Assembly: GCA_003342895.1 (NCBI GenBank)
Contig: PTFA01000315.1
Coordinates: 745,239 to 809,238 of the forward strand
Source of the DNA: Casuarius casuarius
Taxonomy: Eukaryota; Chordata; Aves; Casuariiformes; Casuariidae
Reading direction: 5' to 3'
DNA: 64,000 nucleotides
The position numbers were made by a program, and so were the translations under genes. Below, piece by piece: positions 1 through 13,916 of the stretch. Positions within the stretch are counted from its first letter, which is position 1, and each line of letters begins with the position of its first letter. A model generated the notes under the pieces. That model was not told where the DNA came from. It worked only from the letters and a program-made list of their open reading frames with translations, and did no database searches.

Positions 1-1715
1 AAAGTGAACAGACAAATAGTGTTACCCACCCTAACCACCACCACCTATTTTCAGGAACAGCATAATGCAAAACACAGCTCATTAAAGTTTGTTATATGCC
101 AAGCTAATAAAAGAATAAAAGTACCAAACTGCACATTAAAAGCAGGTAATTAAGTTGGTATCTAAGCACATAAAACTACTACTCCTATTCTGCTGTGTTA
201 ATCAATCAGATACAGAAGCTCAAAGCAAGGCAAGGATTAACACAGGGAACAGGTTCCTTGACAAAGACCACCCTGTGTATTTAAATATGACATAACATGT
301 TTATGGAACATTTTCTCCTATATAACTAAAGTTTTTAATATTTATAGCCACTTTTAAAAGTTAATACAAGACTTCATTGTATTTATTTCAGTTCAGGCCT
401 CAGATTTTAGATCAGCAAGACAGGAAAAAGCTTTTGTTTAACGTTCACACTTTGGTGTGATTGTATTCCTGAAGGTACAACCGTTGGTTCCCTCTTGGGA
501 GCTGTGCTATATGTAATGAGTAAGAAGCAACAAATACCTCAGAAGCTGTTTGGAGAGAGCATGCATACTACTCAGTTTTTGACATAAAGATCTGCAGCAA
601 GCTTAGCTCCTTCTAGTGAAAGATAAGAGATGGGGAAAACACTGTCCAGAGCAGGGGCTTAACTACAGTGGTCTAAATGGTGGAGTTTGTCATCCGTCAG
701 CTTCAGATTGTAATCTGGGGGCACACACATCACCTTGGAGCCTTTAAGAAGATGGGCGTTCTTATGGGTTCATCAGTATCACAAGCAAAAAGGCTGCAAT
801 TCCAGTACGATCTCTAGCTAACAGTGCCTATGTGGATCAAAGGGCTAAGAAAAGGTGTCAGGCATTCTTTGGTTTGAATGATTTTTTCCCCCCCTGTGGA
901 AAGATGCATAGACCTAGAATAGAAGGTGCATTTCCAGTTTCATCTGCTTTTCCTTTGCCTTGACAGACAGGCTTGAAACATTCAGAAGGACCCAAGATCC
1001 AGGAAGAGGCTGTGTAGGGCAGGAGAACATACGATACTGAACAGAAGATACAGTAGGCAAAGCAACAAAATAGAAGTGTTTTAATTCCAGTATCCAGATG
1101 CTACTTTGTCACACTAACATTCTTACTAGTGGTAATCCATCCAATTCTACACATTTTTCTAAGTTCGTATAACAGTTTTCATGAAGCATTAACTCTTTCA
1201 TATTTAAATATATTCTGTGTCCAGCAAAACTGTGAGATTAAGAACTCTGTCTGTTTAAAGCCACATACAGTCTTTCACAAATGTTGACTGTAACCTACTG
1301 ATAAATTTACAACTATGCCCCGGGAAAACAGATTCTTGCCAAACTCAAGAGGACAGGAATCAGATTCTCTCATATCCCAAGTAATCTTGAAAACATGGAA
1401 TAAATAGGACTACTCTAGTCTTGGTATCTTTCTCTCCATGAATAAGAACAATAGATATGAAACTTTGAGGTATCAAAGTACAAAGGTGTGTAAATTCATC
1501 TTGAGCAAAGAAAAAAAATTCAGTGCTGCTTCAAAACTACATGTCCCAATAACAAGGGTTGGTTTATAAGTTACTATCACATTCTTTGATATAAAGGAAA
1601 AAACTGTTCCTTTGAAACTAATACTCTATCCGCTTACTCCTCTTCATCTTCTTAATCCAAAAAAGCAGATTTCTCTTTCAAATCCTAGTTCCTATGAAGC
1701 ACAGAGTTGTTTAAT

Positions 1716-1732
1716 AAAAAAAAAAAAAAAAA
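1716..1732 (+). repeat. A17 homopolymer
   Basis: This is an uninterrupted run of 17 A. No target-site duplication or SINE/LINE body is evident to its left, so I treat it as a simple repeat and not a retroposon tail. Run length is prone to assembly error. Confidence 0.85.
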
Positions 1733-2511
1733 CCCAAAGCCCTGAGCACCCATTTTTGGTTCCTACCACCATCACCCATATCACAATGCTATCTTTTGTA
1801 AATCAGAAGTGCCCTGGCTTTTATTTCACCCTGCAAAATGAATGGATGAAGTCATACATACAAATCCTGCATTAAAAATATAATTCCCATATCAAGCACT
1901 TCCAGTGTAGAGAGTCTTTTTTAAGGCAGCAGAGTGGATGTGCCTTTATGGTTCAACTTTAGGCTGCAGAGAAGAGTACTTTCTAGAAAGTGCAGACCTC
2001 TATTTCCAAATTTATAGTTTATAACCCCAGGCCCATTCTCCTCATCAAATCCGTAAGATTTTCATTTGTCTCCCTGGCCAATGACAAGTTTTGCTCCTCA
2101 ATCCCACCCTCTTTCTTCTACTTCTCTCTGTACTCTCTAGCTCGTTTCTCTTTTCTTTCTCTAGTTTTCAAGTAACCGCATGGGCCGACGGTCATAGTCT
2201 TACTTTCTAGATTCTTGTCTAGCTTTACAATCTAAGTTTACATCACCAAATTTCTTTGGTCCCTTTGACATCAATCAGTCCTCACATTGAATTTATTGCT
2301 AAATGTCTTTACCTCTTTACCACAAGTCCACTGGGTTTCTCCTGGCTTAGCAGCTGCTACTCTTCTCCTCACTCCTCATTTGATTCCAGTATGAAAACCT
2401 AAAGCATTTCTAGTCTTGACTGCAACATCCAGTCAATGTCCCATCTGAATAGTTATCCTTCCTTACAATCACAGTAGCTACACCAAGATCCCTGCCTAAA
2501 TCTACTCTCAG

Positions 2512-2530
2512 CCCCCCCACACCCCCACCC
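2512..2530 (-). repeat. C-run cluster, possible G-quadruplex on minus strand
   Basis: Runs of seven, five and three C, each separated by one to three bases, lie just before a short CT repeat. Read on the minus strand this gives G3-T-G5-TGT-G7. The longest run can supply two G-tracts, so a four-tract quadruplex is possible. Whether it folds in vivo cannot be seen from the sequence. Confidence 0.45.
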
Positions 2531-4423
2531 TCTCTCTCTGCAGGTCACAACCCTTATGTATCTTCTGCCTACAAACCTTCTGATCCGAACAACTGCCTGG
2601 ACCCTGCAAATGTTACACCGAGAAATGAAGAGGAAAAAAAGTTCAGGTGCCAAGATCTGCACCTTTTCTTGCAAAAGAATCTTCTAGACTTCATTTTTTC
2701 TCCTTGTGTTAACTTGGACCTGGCTGAAACACACCTACACAATCAGCCCAAAGCAGGAATTCAGCAGAGTAAGAACGATCAGAAAATTCAGCAAACGCTT
2801 ACAAGCTTAGTAAAGTAATTGAGGACTAGAAACAAGGACTTAAAGTGTTAGTATCGATAAGAAATAGGTCTGCTATGAGGTGGTGTATCACATTCTAGTA
2901 AACATATTAGAAAAGGTTTACATTCATAGGAACAATAATGTGTCTCCCTTCTGCTCGTGTTATCCAGTTCAACAAATCCATTGAAAAATGGTTAGCGTAA
3001 CTTAGTCTTTTTCTTGTTTAAGGAATAGCTCACGCAGTAATTGAGAAAACGCATCTACCCCAAACTCCAGTCAGTAGTATTTGCCTACTTTAATAATTGA
3101 ATGTTCCCTCCCACATAGAGACCTAAAATGTCTTTGACTCCCAAAGCTTTCATTAATCATCATTAGGGTTTTGACACTGCTGTAGAAATTCAAAATATTT
3201 ATGAAAGTGACTTTTTTGCATGGTGGTTACAGTATTCTCTTGGCACATGGAAAACCTCAGTTCAATCCTACATTCAAATGCGTGTTAATTCATACAGAAT
3301 AGGAAGAATGGTGCAGCAGGATCTTTTCTTTATTACTTATCAAAGAATCGTGCATATACCGAGGATGATAAATAAAAAGTTACATATATAATCCTAACTT
3401 CTAAACACAAGTCTACCAAATGGTGTTGCAATGCAATTCAGAATTACAAGGATTAATATAGTCATGAACACAACAAAGATTTAACAGATACCAGTATTAG
3501 AGATAATATTTATGCAAAAAATAATTTCCTGCCAATCTTCCCTGTTATTTCAATTAATAGGTGATTCATCTAAACACTTGCAGAGTAGAGCCAACATCCC
3601 AGATAAGCAACATTGGCTTCAAAGCCTCACAAGTACAGACTCTATTAAGTTCTACCCTAAGGCAGAATCTCCAAAGCGCCTGGCTGAATTCCAGAAAGGC
3701 CAGGAAGGGTATCGTCCCAAACCAGCCCATCCATCCCTGATGTCATTATCCCTCACAAACTATGATTCAATTGTTCAGAATTCATATTGGTTTTAAAATT
3801 GTAAACCTGACAAAAATATAACTCAGAATTAAATCAGTTACATGCCACAAAATAATGTACAGTGTACAGAATTTGTCACAAGTTTAACATAGCAATTAGG
3901 TATTCCACAGTGACATTGATATGCTTCTTTTTAAGCGCCTCCATACTAACATGGTTGCCTGCGCTTGGTTTTATAGTTTTCTTGGCTTGATAGTTTCTTT
4001 TTTTCTTAAGTGGCACATCAACCCTATTATCTGAGGGAAATCTAAAGATTTAACCTTTGTCAAGAATTTTGTACACAAAATAAATGGGAGAGGGACAAGA
4101 CAGTGTAGAAGGGAGGAAAGTTATTAACAATTATGGAATTAAATTTTTCACTTTCATATGATTCTAAGTCTGTGTCTCTTCAACACAATGATTTAGTGTC
4201 TCTGGACAATTTCAATAAGTCACACTGCCTAAAAAGTAAGCTACATGGAGTTTTTATAATACCCAATAACTCTGGAATCTCTCTGAGGGGAAACCATAAA
4301 GACAAACACAAAAGAAGCCAAGCCTAGAACAGTTTAAGTATGAAGCCAGCTTTTTGTTATCTTCCTTTTTAGGCAACCGTAGCCTCTGTATATATATTAC
4401 ACACATACACTCTCAAAAGTAAC

Positions 4424-4461
4424 AGAGAAGAAAAAAAAAAGAAAAGAAAAAAAAAAAAAAG
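4424..4461 (+). repeat. A-rich simple repeat
   Basis: This is an interrupted poly-A tract: ten A, then GAAAAG, then 15 A and a closing G. It follows a short TA/CA-rich tract at about 4388-4410. It is a low-complexity simple repeat, and no retroposon body was recognised next to it. Confidence 0.8.
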
Positions 4462-7400
4462 AACTCCTTAATTCTGGCTGGCCATATTAGAGTGCATCTC
4501 AGCAAGTGCTTCCACTATATAAAATTAGTGGCTATGAAAGCGATGGCTAGAACAAAGGAAGCAGTAATAGATGCAGCAGGCTTCTGTTTCTCATTGATGC
4601 TTTTCCCTCAACACTAAAAATGCTGCAATAGGAAGGTTACCATGAGTTACTACTGTACTCTTTAAGCAGATACCTCCAGTGAATAGATACAGTAACATTT
4701 TTAACAATTTACTTTCTGGGAGACTCCATTTAATATTTCTCAGAAAGGTCTCAACACAGCTACATGCTACAAACACAAGAATTTCAACACAGTTTGAGCT
4801 AGATTATCAGTATTGATTGAGAAAGTGCTCATCACCTCAGAAATCCAAGGCCCATTTTTATATATACTGGAGAAATACATGCTAGTCTTATAGATAAGAA
4901 GATACAAACAAGTATTCTGCAAACAACAAGAATAAACTAGTATAATTTTATTTACATTTGAGGTATTTCTATTAGCTTTCTTTTTTAAGATCAGGTATTA
5001 AGACCGTGAGTCACATTATCTTACTTCTTATCCTACTAAGGTATTTCAGTAAGGGAACCTAAAACCTTTGTTTAGTTATCTGCACTGTGCTATCAAATCA
5101 GCATTTTAGTGGGTACCTGAACATTGATAAACTACACAGATGAGTCATTTGTAATTTGGCAAGTCTTCAGTGAATTAACCTGCAGAGGAAAACCAATTCA
5201 CTCTTGTAGCATTTCTGTTCCTACATTAAGCATCCTTACTAGTTTCTAACATCCCTTCAGTACTATAGTAGGGTGGGAACCTTTCTGCAGAACAAGAGGA
5301 ATCCTCATCTTCTATCCTCCTCAGGGAGGACACAAGAATGCAACAGATAGGATGATCTGGCTCATCATGAGGGGACATTATCTTGCTACCGTAATCAGCA
5401 TCCCTACTACAAACACAGGACAGGTCAGGGATCTACAGAAAGAAGAAGGTTTTACAGCAGAGTTGCAATTACATAGAAATATTTGTTACAGTAGCCCGAG
5501 TACTATCAAGGCTTCACATTGTAATTCCTTTGTACTGTACTACAACAGTATTTCCTCATTTCTTTTCACCACTTCTCTCCCTCCAGTCCCTAGTCTTGCT
5601 GTAAATAAACGTCTCTTGGCATTCTTCCTGCCTTCTGCCTCCAGCATCTCTAATGGAGTAGCTAGTTACCACAGCACAGCTAATAAGGTCGCTGCCTTAA
5701 TGCCTCAATACTGTTTTGTGTGATATACTTACTTCTGAGATCTAATTTTCATTTGCTGTCAGAAAGCCTGCGAGAAATTTGTCCTCAGTAAGGACTCACT
5801 TATTTTCCTCATTGTTTCCCTTCCTTCCTGAAGAAGTTACAAGACATGTATAATCATTCAGAGATTTCTGTACAGTGCTTTAGGCAAGTGTGTCACATTG
5901 AGCTATTCTGCTTTCTGATAAATATTTGGACCCAAGGCAAAATGTTAGGGCTGAGACAGACAGTTTGAAAGTAATAGATCCTTGGAGGAAAGTAGGAGAA
6001 TAGCAGCCTTGGAAAAATAATAAAAAAAAAGTTACAGTCTAAGGTAAGCAAATTGAAAGTCCAGGCAATTTTTTGTGGCAAACACTAAGCATTTGCAGCA
6101 TGGTCACAAAAAAGATATCTAGCAATAATTTGAGGGGGAAAAGGCAATTTTAGTGGACTCAAGAGTTGCTTTCCAGTACAGATGACAGAGGATTCAATTA
6201 CAACTTCTCAGCATTTTCATTACATGCACTGTTCTCCTCCTGCAACAGAGGGGTGATTGTGATTTTAAGTGTGCTGCTCTAAAACGTAAATGGGATCGTA
6301 TCAGACATTTTTTATGGTTAGTTTAGCAATGGGATTGCACAGAAGAGGCAGGCTGATGGTTCTGTTCACTTCTTTTCTGTAGAATAGCTATGCTGTAAGG
6401 TCCACTTTTTGTCCTTAATTGTATTTATCCAGGAGAAAGGAAATTCTGAGTTTTAGGCCAAGATTCAATCCCCAGAAACGTCTATAAACATTGCAGGTTA
6501 GCACAAACACAAAGATTATAATATATTGGTTTAATGAGTCATTCTTAGGTACACAGAAGTGCTCATGAGGTTTTCTCTCTTTGCTGCAATGTTCCACAAA
6601 TTCTCCTTTCTCCAATGAAAATACTTGCTTATGCAGCTTTATCGGCATACCAGTAGCCCAGATTGCCTCTATCTCCTTCAGTGATCTCATTTAAACATGA
6701 AGTAAGAAAGGTGATAGCATAAAAGCTTCCAAGATTGTCTTATTAATAAAGATTAGATTCTGTACTATTCACTGAAGGGAATGAACTGAAACATCTTCCA
6801 AGATAAGCAGTACCTCACATACACCAGTTCAGAAGAATGTGCTGTATTCAACACAGGCAACAAAACAAAATTAGTATCTTCTTGATTTAACCAGCCAGTT
6901 CTATTAATACTAACACAAAAGGATGATGCAAAGGAATACCGAGTTGTTCCAGGACAGCTTTCTCAGTAACACTTCCTCCAGAAAGGAAGCTGTTCAAAGC
7001 ACATTATCATCTGGTAAATCTGTATATCAATAACAACATATACAAGAACTCATTTTAAATTATTTGTTGAGAGAAGGGCTCTTGTGCAGTAGTCCATGCC
7101 TACTTCCTACCATTTGAGTACTCATTCAATAAAATAAAACTTACAAGTTGCTTTAGGACCCTTCTGTGATTTCAGAACTGACGCACACTACTGCATTTAA
7201 AAAGATATTCTGTGGAAATAGCATTTGGTTTATTTCATATGAATATGATGGCACAGGACATGAATTACAGTCAGCATTATTTGTTTTTGTTAAGTTAAGC
7301 AGCTATTTAGATTTGTCGAAGACTCTATTCTCATGAATCTCTATTCTTGATGAATACAGAAAAAAAGTATTAAAAAGGGTAAGATAAATAATGACAATAA

Positions 7401-7485
7401 AGGGATTCTTTTATAGCTTTATCATTAACACGACACACCGTAAGAAAGTGAGTAAGTTTTAAAGACTTTCTTACCAGCTGCCCAC

Positions 7486-7535
7486 AAAAAAAAAAAAAAA
7501 GAAAGAAAAAGAAAAAGAAAGAAAGAAAGAAAGAG
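7486..7535 (+). repeat. A15 plus (GAAA)n microsatellite
   Basis: Fifteen A are followed by about 34 bases of GAAA/GAAAAA units ending in GAG. The purine strand is uninterrupted for 50 bases. Poly-A growing into GAAA units is a common end state of an old retroposon tail, but no body could be identified to the left. The copy number is likely to be polymorphic. Confidence 0.8.
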
Positions 7536-9325
7536 TCTGGGCAGAACATCATTGAGTAGCCATAAGTGTGAATTACAAAACATTCTCAAAGTTAGCTAGA
7601 GACACTCTTCACAGTCCCCATCATACCAACCCGCCCTGCAGAATCAATTATGCTCCAGTACTCAGCAGGTCACCTGGATGGCACAGCACAACAATCAGGA
7701 AACTACAACTTTCTGTACAAAAATGGAACAGACCCACGAGGCTGGTAACACTGAATGTAGTCCAAAGTCTAAGTAAATGGAGTTTTATATATTTATCATC
7801 TTTCCCTCTTCTTGTTGTTAGGTCACATGTGACATCTACGGCAGCGAAATGGTCTTCCTAAAGTCGATGCAGCGCTTAGCACAATGGTTCCTTGACTGCA
7901 ATTCAGGCTTTTGACTTCATCAACATTAATATAAAGATGTAGCAAGTCTGTGAGAACACACATTTGTGCAACCACAAAATTCTGTAGAAACACTAGTATT
8001 GGGCAATGACGCAAATAGTTAATATGTTTAAGTTGATCTGAAATCTATTAGGTTGTCCCATGGTGCATGAAATGGCCAAAATAGCTACTTCTAGAATTTT
8101 ATGACCATCTACCTCAAACTAACTTCTAAAATTTAAGATTTCTCTTGAACGAGCTCAAAGATGCATTAAATAATAGTCTTGGGTCATTAACACTGTCAAC
8201 ATATTCTCATGAACACACTTTTAATTAATATAAGCTAGTAATTAATGGCACACTTTACACACAAGACTGCTTTAGCATATTGCCAGTTTCTAGCAAGTAA
8301 AGCAATCTGAAAGTGCTTGAAGCAAAATTAGAGAGAAGCTGTTGCAGGTGAAAAGTATAGAAACAAAAGAGCCAACTTTTTTTTAGATCTTCATTTAGGT
8401 GTAACATACTTCTATTGTGGCAATTAAACCTATGACTCACATTATTTCATATATTTCTTTAATTTTTGTAGTACTAAGTTTGATTAATAATATGTTAATT
8501 AAATTCTAACATAGCAGTAAGATCAAAATAGAATTCACAAAACATCAATTAGTCCTTCTCCTACTACCTGCTATCTACCACAGGCTGATTGTTTAAGCCA
8601 CTTTATGCAATCTTTCACATAGTTTTGAGAACAAGAACAGACTTTTAAGAAGAAAATCCTCCCACTACCAAAAACAAACATAGACAAATACAGCAGCATG
8701 ATTTACAGTAGAAAGCTCATTTCCTATTTCCTCTGCTCTATAAAAATAAGGAATCCATCCAGCGACTTGATCAAACTTGAAAACTGTTAAGTTCAGTACC
8801 TTGTCCAAAGCCAACAGAAGTATTTCTTTTTGCAGACAGTGTAGCATTTATGCAGCGTACTGTAAGCGAGTGCTCCTTGACAGAACTGGGTCAATTATCT
8901 GAACTGCCTAACCTTAAAGGAAGCCATTGACAGAAGACAGGCTTTGACTACAGAATGAAGCATCAAATGTAGCTTATACACAAAGCAATAATGTGAAGGG
9001 AAGCCTGTCAAGAGGAAATCTCATTTCTTTGACTCTTCACTTTGCATTCTGGATGCTGAAATGAGAGGACAGCTGTATTTTGGTGAGGTTTGCATGACAG
9101 ACTTCAGCTCACTATTGCATACATTTTCACTGTTAGAGAACGAGAGAGACTAAAGACCTAGAAAGAACAGAAAGTGATTCCAGATATCAGATTTCTTTTG
9201 GGCGATATAGAAAACCATCTGTCTACCAGTGTTGAGAACAGTTTACTCAGAGCCATCTATGGAAGAGAACTGTACCTGAAGTCTGGCAAAGAGTGCATTT
9301 TTCTTTTAATGGCTCATTAGCTCAC

Positions 9326-9408
9326 TTTCTCCTCCAAGAATAGTAATGCCTCCATTGGTTCGTCTGTCCTCATTAAGAAGCATCATCTCTGCCTTTATAC
9401 CATTCCAC
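9326..9408 (-). other. exon-like open segment, 83 bases (unassigned)
   Basis: Read on the minus strand, an acceptor TTGTTGCAG lies just before the segment, with a CACTAAC branch-like motif close upstream. The segment ends at AAA|GTGAGC, a reasonable donor. In between, one frame stays open for 27 codons, starting with W-N-G-I-K and ending in I-L-G-G-E. The residue mix is rich in E, R, N and G, which is unusual for AT-rich non-coding DNA. The pyrimidine tract is weak and I recognise no protein. It could be an internal coding exon of a leftward gene or a chance open stretch. Confidence 0.2.
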
Positions 9409-12186
9409 CTGCAACAAGTTAGTGACGTGATTACAGCTTTAACACTAAGAACTAGCACGCTTCGCTCATATCTACCAGGTTAAATCTTTTCCCTGTGGTA
9501 CATTTTGATCCTGCCTGGATAATTGTGTGTTACGTCACTGGATTCTTTTGCAATCTTTCAAAGAATTTACTTAGGGCTAGAATATTTCTTTCCGTTTCTC
9601 CCTCCAAGGACATAGGATTAGAGCATTCACTGGAAGTGAGTGGAAAGCAGCAAAAGCCAAGTGGGTAACACAGAGCATAAGGAAACCTGATTTGAAGAGG
9701 GAGAGGGAGATGATACAGCACATCCCCTTGTCACCCTCTTGACTGTTAGATTTATTTCCATCCAAAAACCTGATGCTCTTTCTATCAGGATAGTGAGAAA
9801 GGATTCATGTGAAGCTGTTGAGTATTGTGATGAACGAGTGGGTGAGAGTCCTTCAGTCAGCTGTAACCAAGGAGAAGTCTCAGAGCCACTTCAGTAAATC
9901 CCTGTATGCAGGTCTATATTCTGCCTCTAGGTCTGCAGGCAAGCTCACCAGACAGTGCCAAAGAATTTTCTCTACTCTCACTTGCTATAAGCTTCAGTTT
10001 TCCTTTGTGTTCTAGAGCTTTACCAAGGAAAGGGACAATTCAGCTCAACTGCAAAAGTATAAAAATGTCAGCATACTTTGAAGCCTAGTCTAAGTTTACA
10101 TGGTCAGTGACCTAAGGAATTGACAAGTTATTGACAATACAAATAGTCATAGGAACTGTCTACATGACTGACAAGAATCTCAAATCCAGAGACTGGAGAA
10201 CTTGAGTAAAAATCTCTTAGCAACAATTAAAATTCAGCTTACACAAGCACAAGCTAATAGATCTGGGAAATTAGCCCAAGAAGTTAAAAAGACAGAGCTC
10301 TGAAAAAATTATATGAACCAAAGAAGTCTGTACAGGATTCTTATAACAAGACAGACAACCTGTGATAATGACAGAAACAACAATATGCTTTCTTTCAGTT
10401 GTTAGTACCAAGAGCTATCACAGCATGGGACCAGCCCACATCCACATTACTCTGATCCTGTCCACATTACTTCAGTATATCATCCTTAATCTTGACTACA
10501 TATTTAAATATAGATATATAAAAATAAAACAAAAGACCACAGGTACTAACCAAGATAATGCTGACCAGAACCTACAGGCAAGCTATCATTAAAACCCACT
10601 CATTTATTAACAACATATTTGAACGCCAAGTGTGACAAAGCATTTCTGAACAACTACACAAACGTTATCAAGAGAGACAATAATAACACTTCCCATTTTG
10701 TTGACTTCAGCAGAGGAGGAAGACAGGGAGCTGAGCAGAGTGAACAGAAACAAGTAGTGATCAATATGAGGAAAACTGAAAATTATCTTGTCAATACCTA
10801 GACAAGACACCAAGACAGAACACAGTAACTGAATACAAATTTTTGAAGAGGAAGCAAACCTCAACCACCACTACGTATGATATGAAAAAGTTTAACAACA
10901 AAATTAAGGGAAATTACACAGAGGTAGAAGGGAAGTATGTGGAATGATTTAGAATACTTTAAGCTAAACTGAAAAAAGTACCAGGAAATGGGTTGTAGTA
11001 AAGAATCATATCACATGTGAAGTGGACTGAGCAACCTATTACGCTAAGAGGCTTTATCCATCACTTCTAGAAAGTGTAAAAAAGAACAAAAAAATTCATT
11101 TAAGAGATGCTTTTCCCATTCTATATAGAAAGGGTCCCCATCCATCCACGCAGATTTCCATTTTTAAATATAGGAGTAAGAAAACAAAGTGATATGGAAA
11201 ATTTAACTATATACACTTTTTGTCCTTAGAGTACTTTCTTCTCAGCTTCAGCTGTAACAGTTCCTAATGTTTGAGAAAGTTCACTGTTTCTCCTTGATAC
11301 AGTAAAGCAGTTAAGGCTACAGATAAATCAAAATACTAAAACACAATATTTAATGATGATTATCTGCAACATTTTTAAACCAAAAAAAATTGTTTTGAAA
11401 ACTTGCATTGATAAATACTTCAGGAATTTCCTAGCACCCAGTTTGCTACTAGTAGTAACTAACAAATGATATCTGACAGAGGTCACTCACTTATTCATTT
11501 AGCAGGAGCATGATCTATGCTCGACATACTATTGATATTTCTGGGAAGCTATTTTGCCTTGTTCTCTATGTTGATCACGTACATTCTGCAGCTTTCGTCT
11601 GTCAGTGGGAAGATGGCACATTAAAATATGGGTTTCCTGAAAATAGATACTGGATGGATCCATCCAACAGGTTGTTGCTATTTTAGAGGATGCATTCAGG
11701 GACAGATGCATTTGACATCAAGTTCTGAACTATAGTTTGGGATAGCTTTGCCCAACTATAGTAGGGATGGCCAATTTTCCTTCTGCTCACTGACCTCCTA
11801 CATGGACTTAGAAAGCGGCTGAACAATAACCAAGAGTTTCTCAGGAAGTGATCTGCAAGTCACCTCCCAGTTAGAATCACAGTGTAATACTTCTCCTTGA
11901 CTGGATATATTCCAGCAAAGGTTTGACAATATCAGGGCTTTCCACCCAAGAAATTCAAATAGACTGTATCCATAACGGAGTTACTAATTCTCTGCAGCCA
12001 AGGGAAGCCTTTCATTTCATTCTATTATTACAGTTTTACAGGAGACACATTTCAGAGAAAACCATCACTTCAGCCCGAAATGCTTAAACAGGGCATCACC
12101 AGAATAAATAGCAAGAGCTTAAGTGGCACATAGTGGGGCTTTCAGAGATTCCTGTGTTATGAGATCCACAATAACGAAAGCAAAAC

Positions 12187-12218
12187 TGAGTTACTTTTAG
12201 CTTGAGTTACTTTTAGCT
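12187..12218 (+). repeat. 16-base tandem duplication, two exact copies
   Basis: The unit TGAGTTACTTTTAGCT occurs twice in direct succession without a mismatch. An exact short tandem duplication in unconstrained DNA suggests a fairly recent replication slippage event. Confidence 0.95.
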
Positions 12219-13333
12219 ATTGTTTCTTCTATTGAAAGCAATTCTTTGATCCATTTTATTTTTTTGTTTCTCAAAGATTCTTTTTGCTCTTTGTGCAAAA
12301 AAATTTTTGACATTTCCTACTAAAACCCAAGTCATCTTAAAAAGAAGCAGGAATCCCCACTTCCCCACAAAACAGGGAAATGCTTACCAACACTTTTTTA
12401 ACTGGAAAACAAAAATAAATGCAACAACCTTAACATTCTTCCCAGACTTTTTATTCACTTTCAACAACAACACTTTGTCAGTAACTATCGCAGAGTCACA
12501 ATAAAATTGTGGCAAAACTGCAATTCCTACGGGTTTAGGGGTCTTGCTGCTTGTAATTGCCCTTGCAATGACAGAATTACTTTTTCTTCATCATACAATT
12601 CATTTGATTTGAGGAAGCGGTACAATATGCAACACATGCAGAAGTGACTTAAGTCGGCCAGTTCCAGCACGCCCACATGTACAGCCTCCAGTGATGCACA
12701 CACAGGCTATTTATTCTGCCCCAACCACACTTAGCAGCAATAAACAAAGAGCCAGCTATAATTAGTTTCTTCACAGTCTTTGTAGTAAGACTTGCAGAGT
12801 TCCTCTTTTTTCCAAGTGAGCAAAATTGGAAATGTTTGGCTAGTTTACAAAAAATCATACAGATGAAGTCTGACAGGAGTACGAATGTTAAGCCCTAGTC
12901 TTCTGCTTTAATTGCAACATCAGCAATGGCCAGACTGATTACAATCAACACTTTCATCTGAGCATTTCAGCCCTCCAGGACATGGTCTGCAGCCCAAATC
13001 ACTAGAAATTAGTCATGCCTTGTTCATTACTTCAAAGGCATATAACTAGACTTGAATGTATAACTTGAACTCACTGCTGGCCAAAGAAGATTCCAATAAA
13101 AAAAATTAAGTAGATTTAGAAAGATCAAAATATTTCTTGCACTTCTTTCAAAAAATGTTTCTATTGAACCATCCATCTGCTCACTTAACATTTTAACCTA
13201 CACACATCTAAAGATTACTAATGTGCGTCTAATCGTCTCTTATCACTATGCAGTGGAACAATGCAGGCAATAACCTAACTTAAAAAGTCCGAAAGGAATC
13301 TTAATTCAACTTAAATGAGGGAAAACAATCTGG

Positions 13334-13393
13334 TACGCAAGTTATTTTAACTTTAACTTAACTTTTAACTTAACTTAAGCATTAACTTGCGTA
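13334..13393. repeat. inverted repeat with TTAAC-rich loop
   Basis: The 11-base arm TACGCAAGTTA (13334-13344) is matched by its perfect reverse complement TAACTTGCGTA (13383-13393). The 38-base loop is largely TTAAC/CTTAA units. Each arm carries a CpG in an otherwise CpG-poor neighbourhood. No flanking target-site duplication was noticed. It could be the remnant of a tiny inverted-repeat transposon, a slipped palindrome or chance. Confidence 0.7.
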
Positions 13394-13640
13394 GCATTTT
13401 TTCACGTGTTGGAAATTATTCAATAATTATCTAGATAACAGACAACTAAGGATACACAACATATGTGAGAAACAGCATCAAGATACATATCAAAGCTGTG
13501 GAATAATACATTCCTGAGAATGGCAAATGATATCACCATGGTCTTATTTGAAAGGAACAGTGCTCTTGCAAGTTTTTTAATTAAGCTTTCCATACATCAA
13601 ACGAAATTCCAATCAGGCATGCCCAAGGATTCTTTTCTGA

Positions 13641-13654
13641 TCACTAGAGGGCCA
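13641..13654 (+). promoter_or_regulatory. CTCF-like motif
   Basis: Compared with the commonly quoted core CCASYAGRKGGCRS, TCACTAGAGGGCCA matches positions 2-12 and fails at position 1 and the last two positions. This is a single sequence match with no occupancy evidence, so the false-positive rate is high. Orientation is rightward. Confidence 0.25.
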
Positions 13655-13867
13655 AGGCAGAGGCATTAAGTTAGGGGGTTTACTAAATCCTTAAGTTTTT
13701 ACTCTTAAACGATGAACTAACATTTGTGATTAAGAGAATTTTGGGGTTTAGGAAAAAAAGACAATACAATTTCTGAACCCCCTGACTTTAGGCTATGTTT
13801 TAGATGTTTTATATAAATTACTGTGCAGTGCTTTGAGTTACACAGATAATGCCAGATGATTTCTTAC

Positions 13868-13916
13868 CCTCTTTCAATACCAAGTCCGCATTTACTAGAT
13901 CTTTCCTCTTTTTAAC
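13868..13916 (-). other. exon-like open segment, 49 bases (unassigned)
   Basis: The minus strand shows an acceptor ATTTTACAG and, 49 bases later, a good donor AGG|GTAAGA. The interval is open for 16 codons and lysine-rich. The same frame stays open upstream for most of 104 codons, so the splice-like ends are the only reason to single out this piece. I recognise no protein. Its length is small for an internal exon and it may be a chance pairing of sites. Confidence 0.12.

Larger units (their letters stand above)
1..9000. other. AT-rich non-coding region, left end
   Basis: This stretch has no open frame with recognisable protein character; the longest run is 123 codons at 5352-5723 and resembles nothing I know. 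Base composition is AT-rich and CpG is scarce, as in vertebrate intergenic or intronic DNA. It contains A-rich and GAAA tracts, listed separately, and a C-rich run near 2.5 kb. Reading-frame fragments near 560-800 on the minus strand can be read as short peptides in more than one frame, so they give no usable evidence of a terminal exon. The stretch may be the intron of a gene extending left, or intergenic. Confidence 0.6.

Noticed and set aside
560..830. Terminal coding exons of a leftward gene at the left edge
   Set aside because: Short plausible peptides can be read in two or three different frames of the same segment, and acceptors are mostly weak. With that much freedom the readings carry little evidence.
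8048..8070. Mariner-like terminal sequence (TTAGGTTGTCCCAT)
   Set aside because: The start resembles ends of some mariner elements, but no second inverted end, TA duplication or transposase remnant was found nearby.
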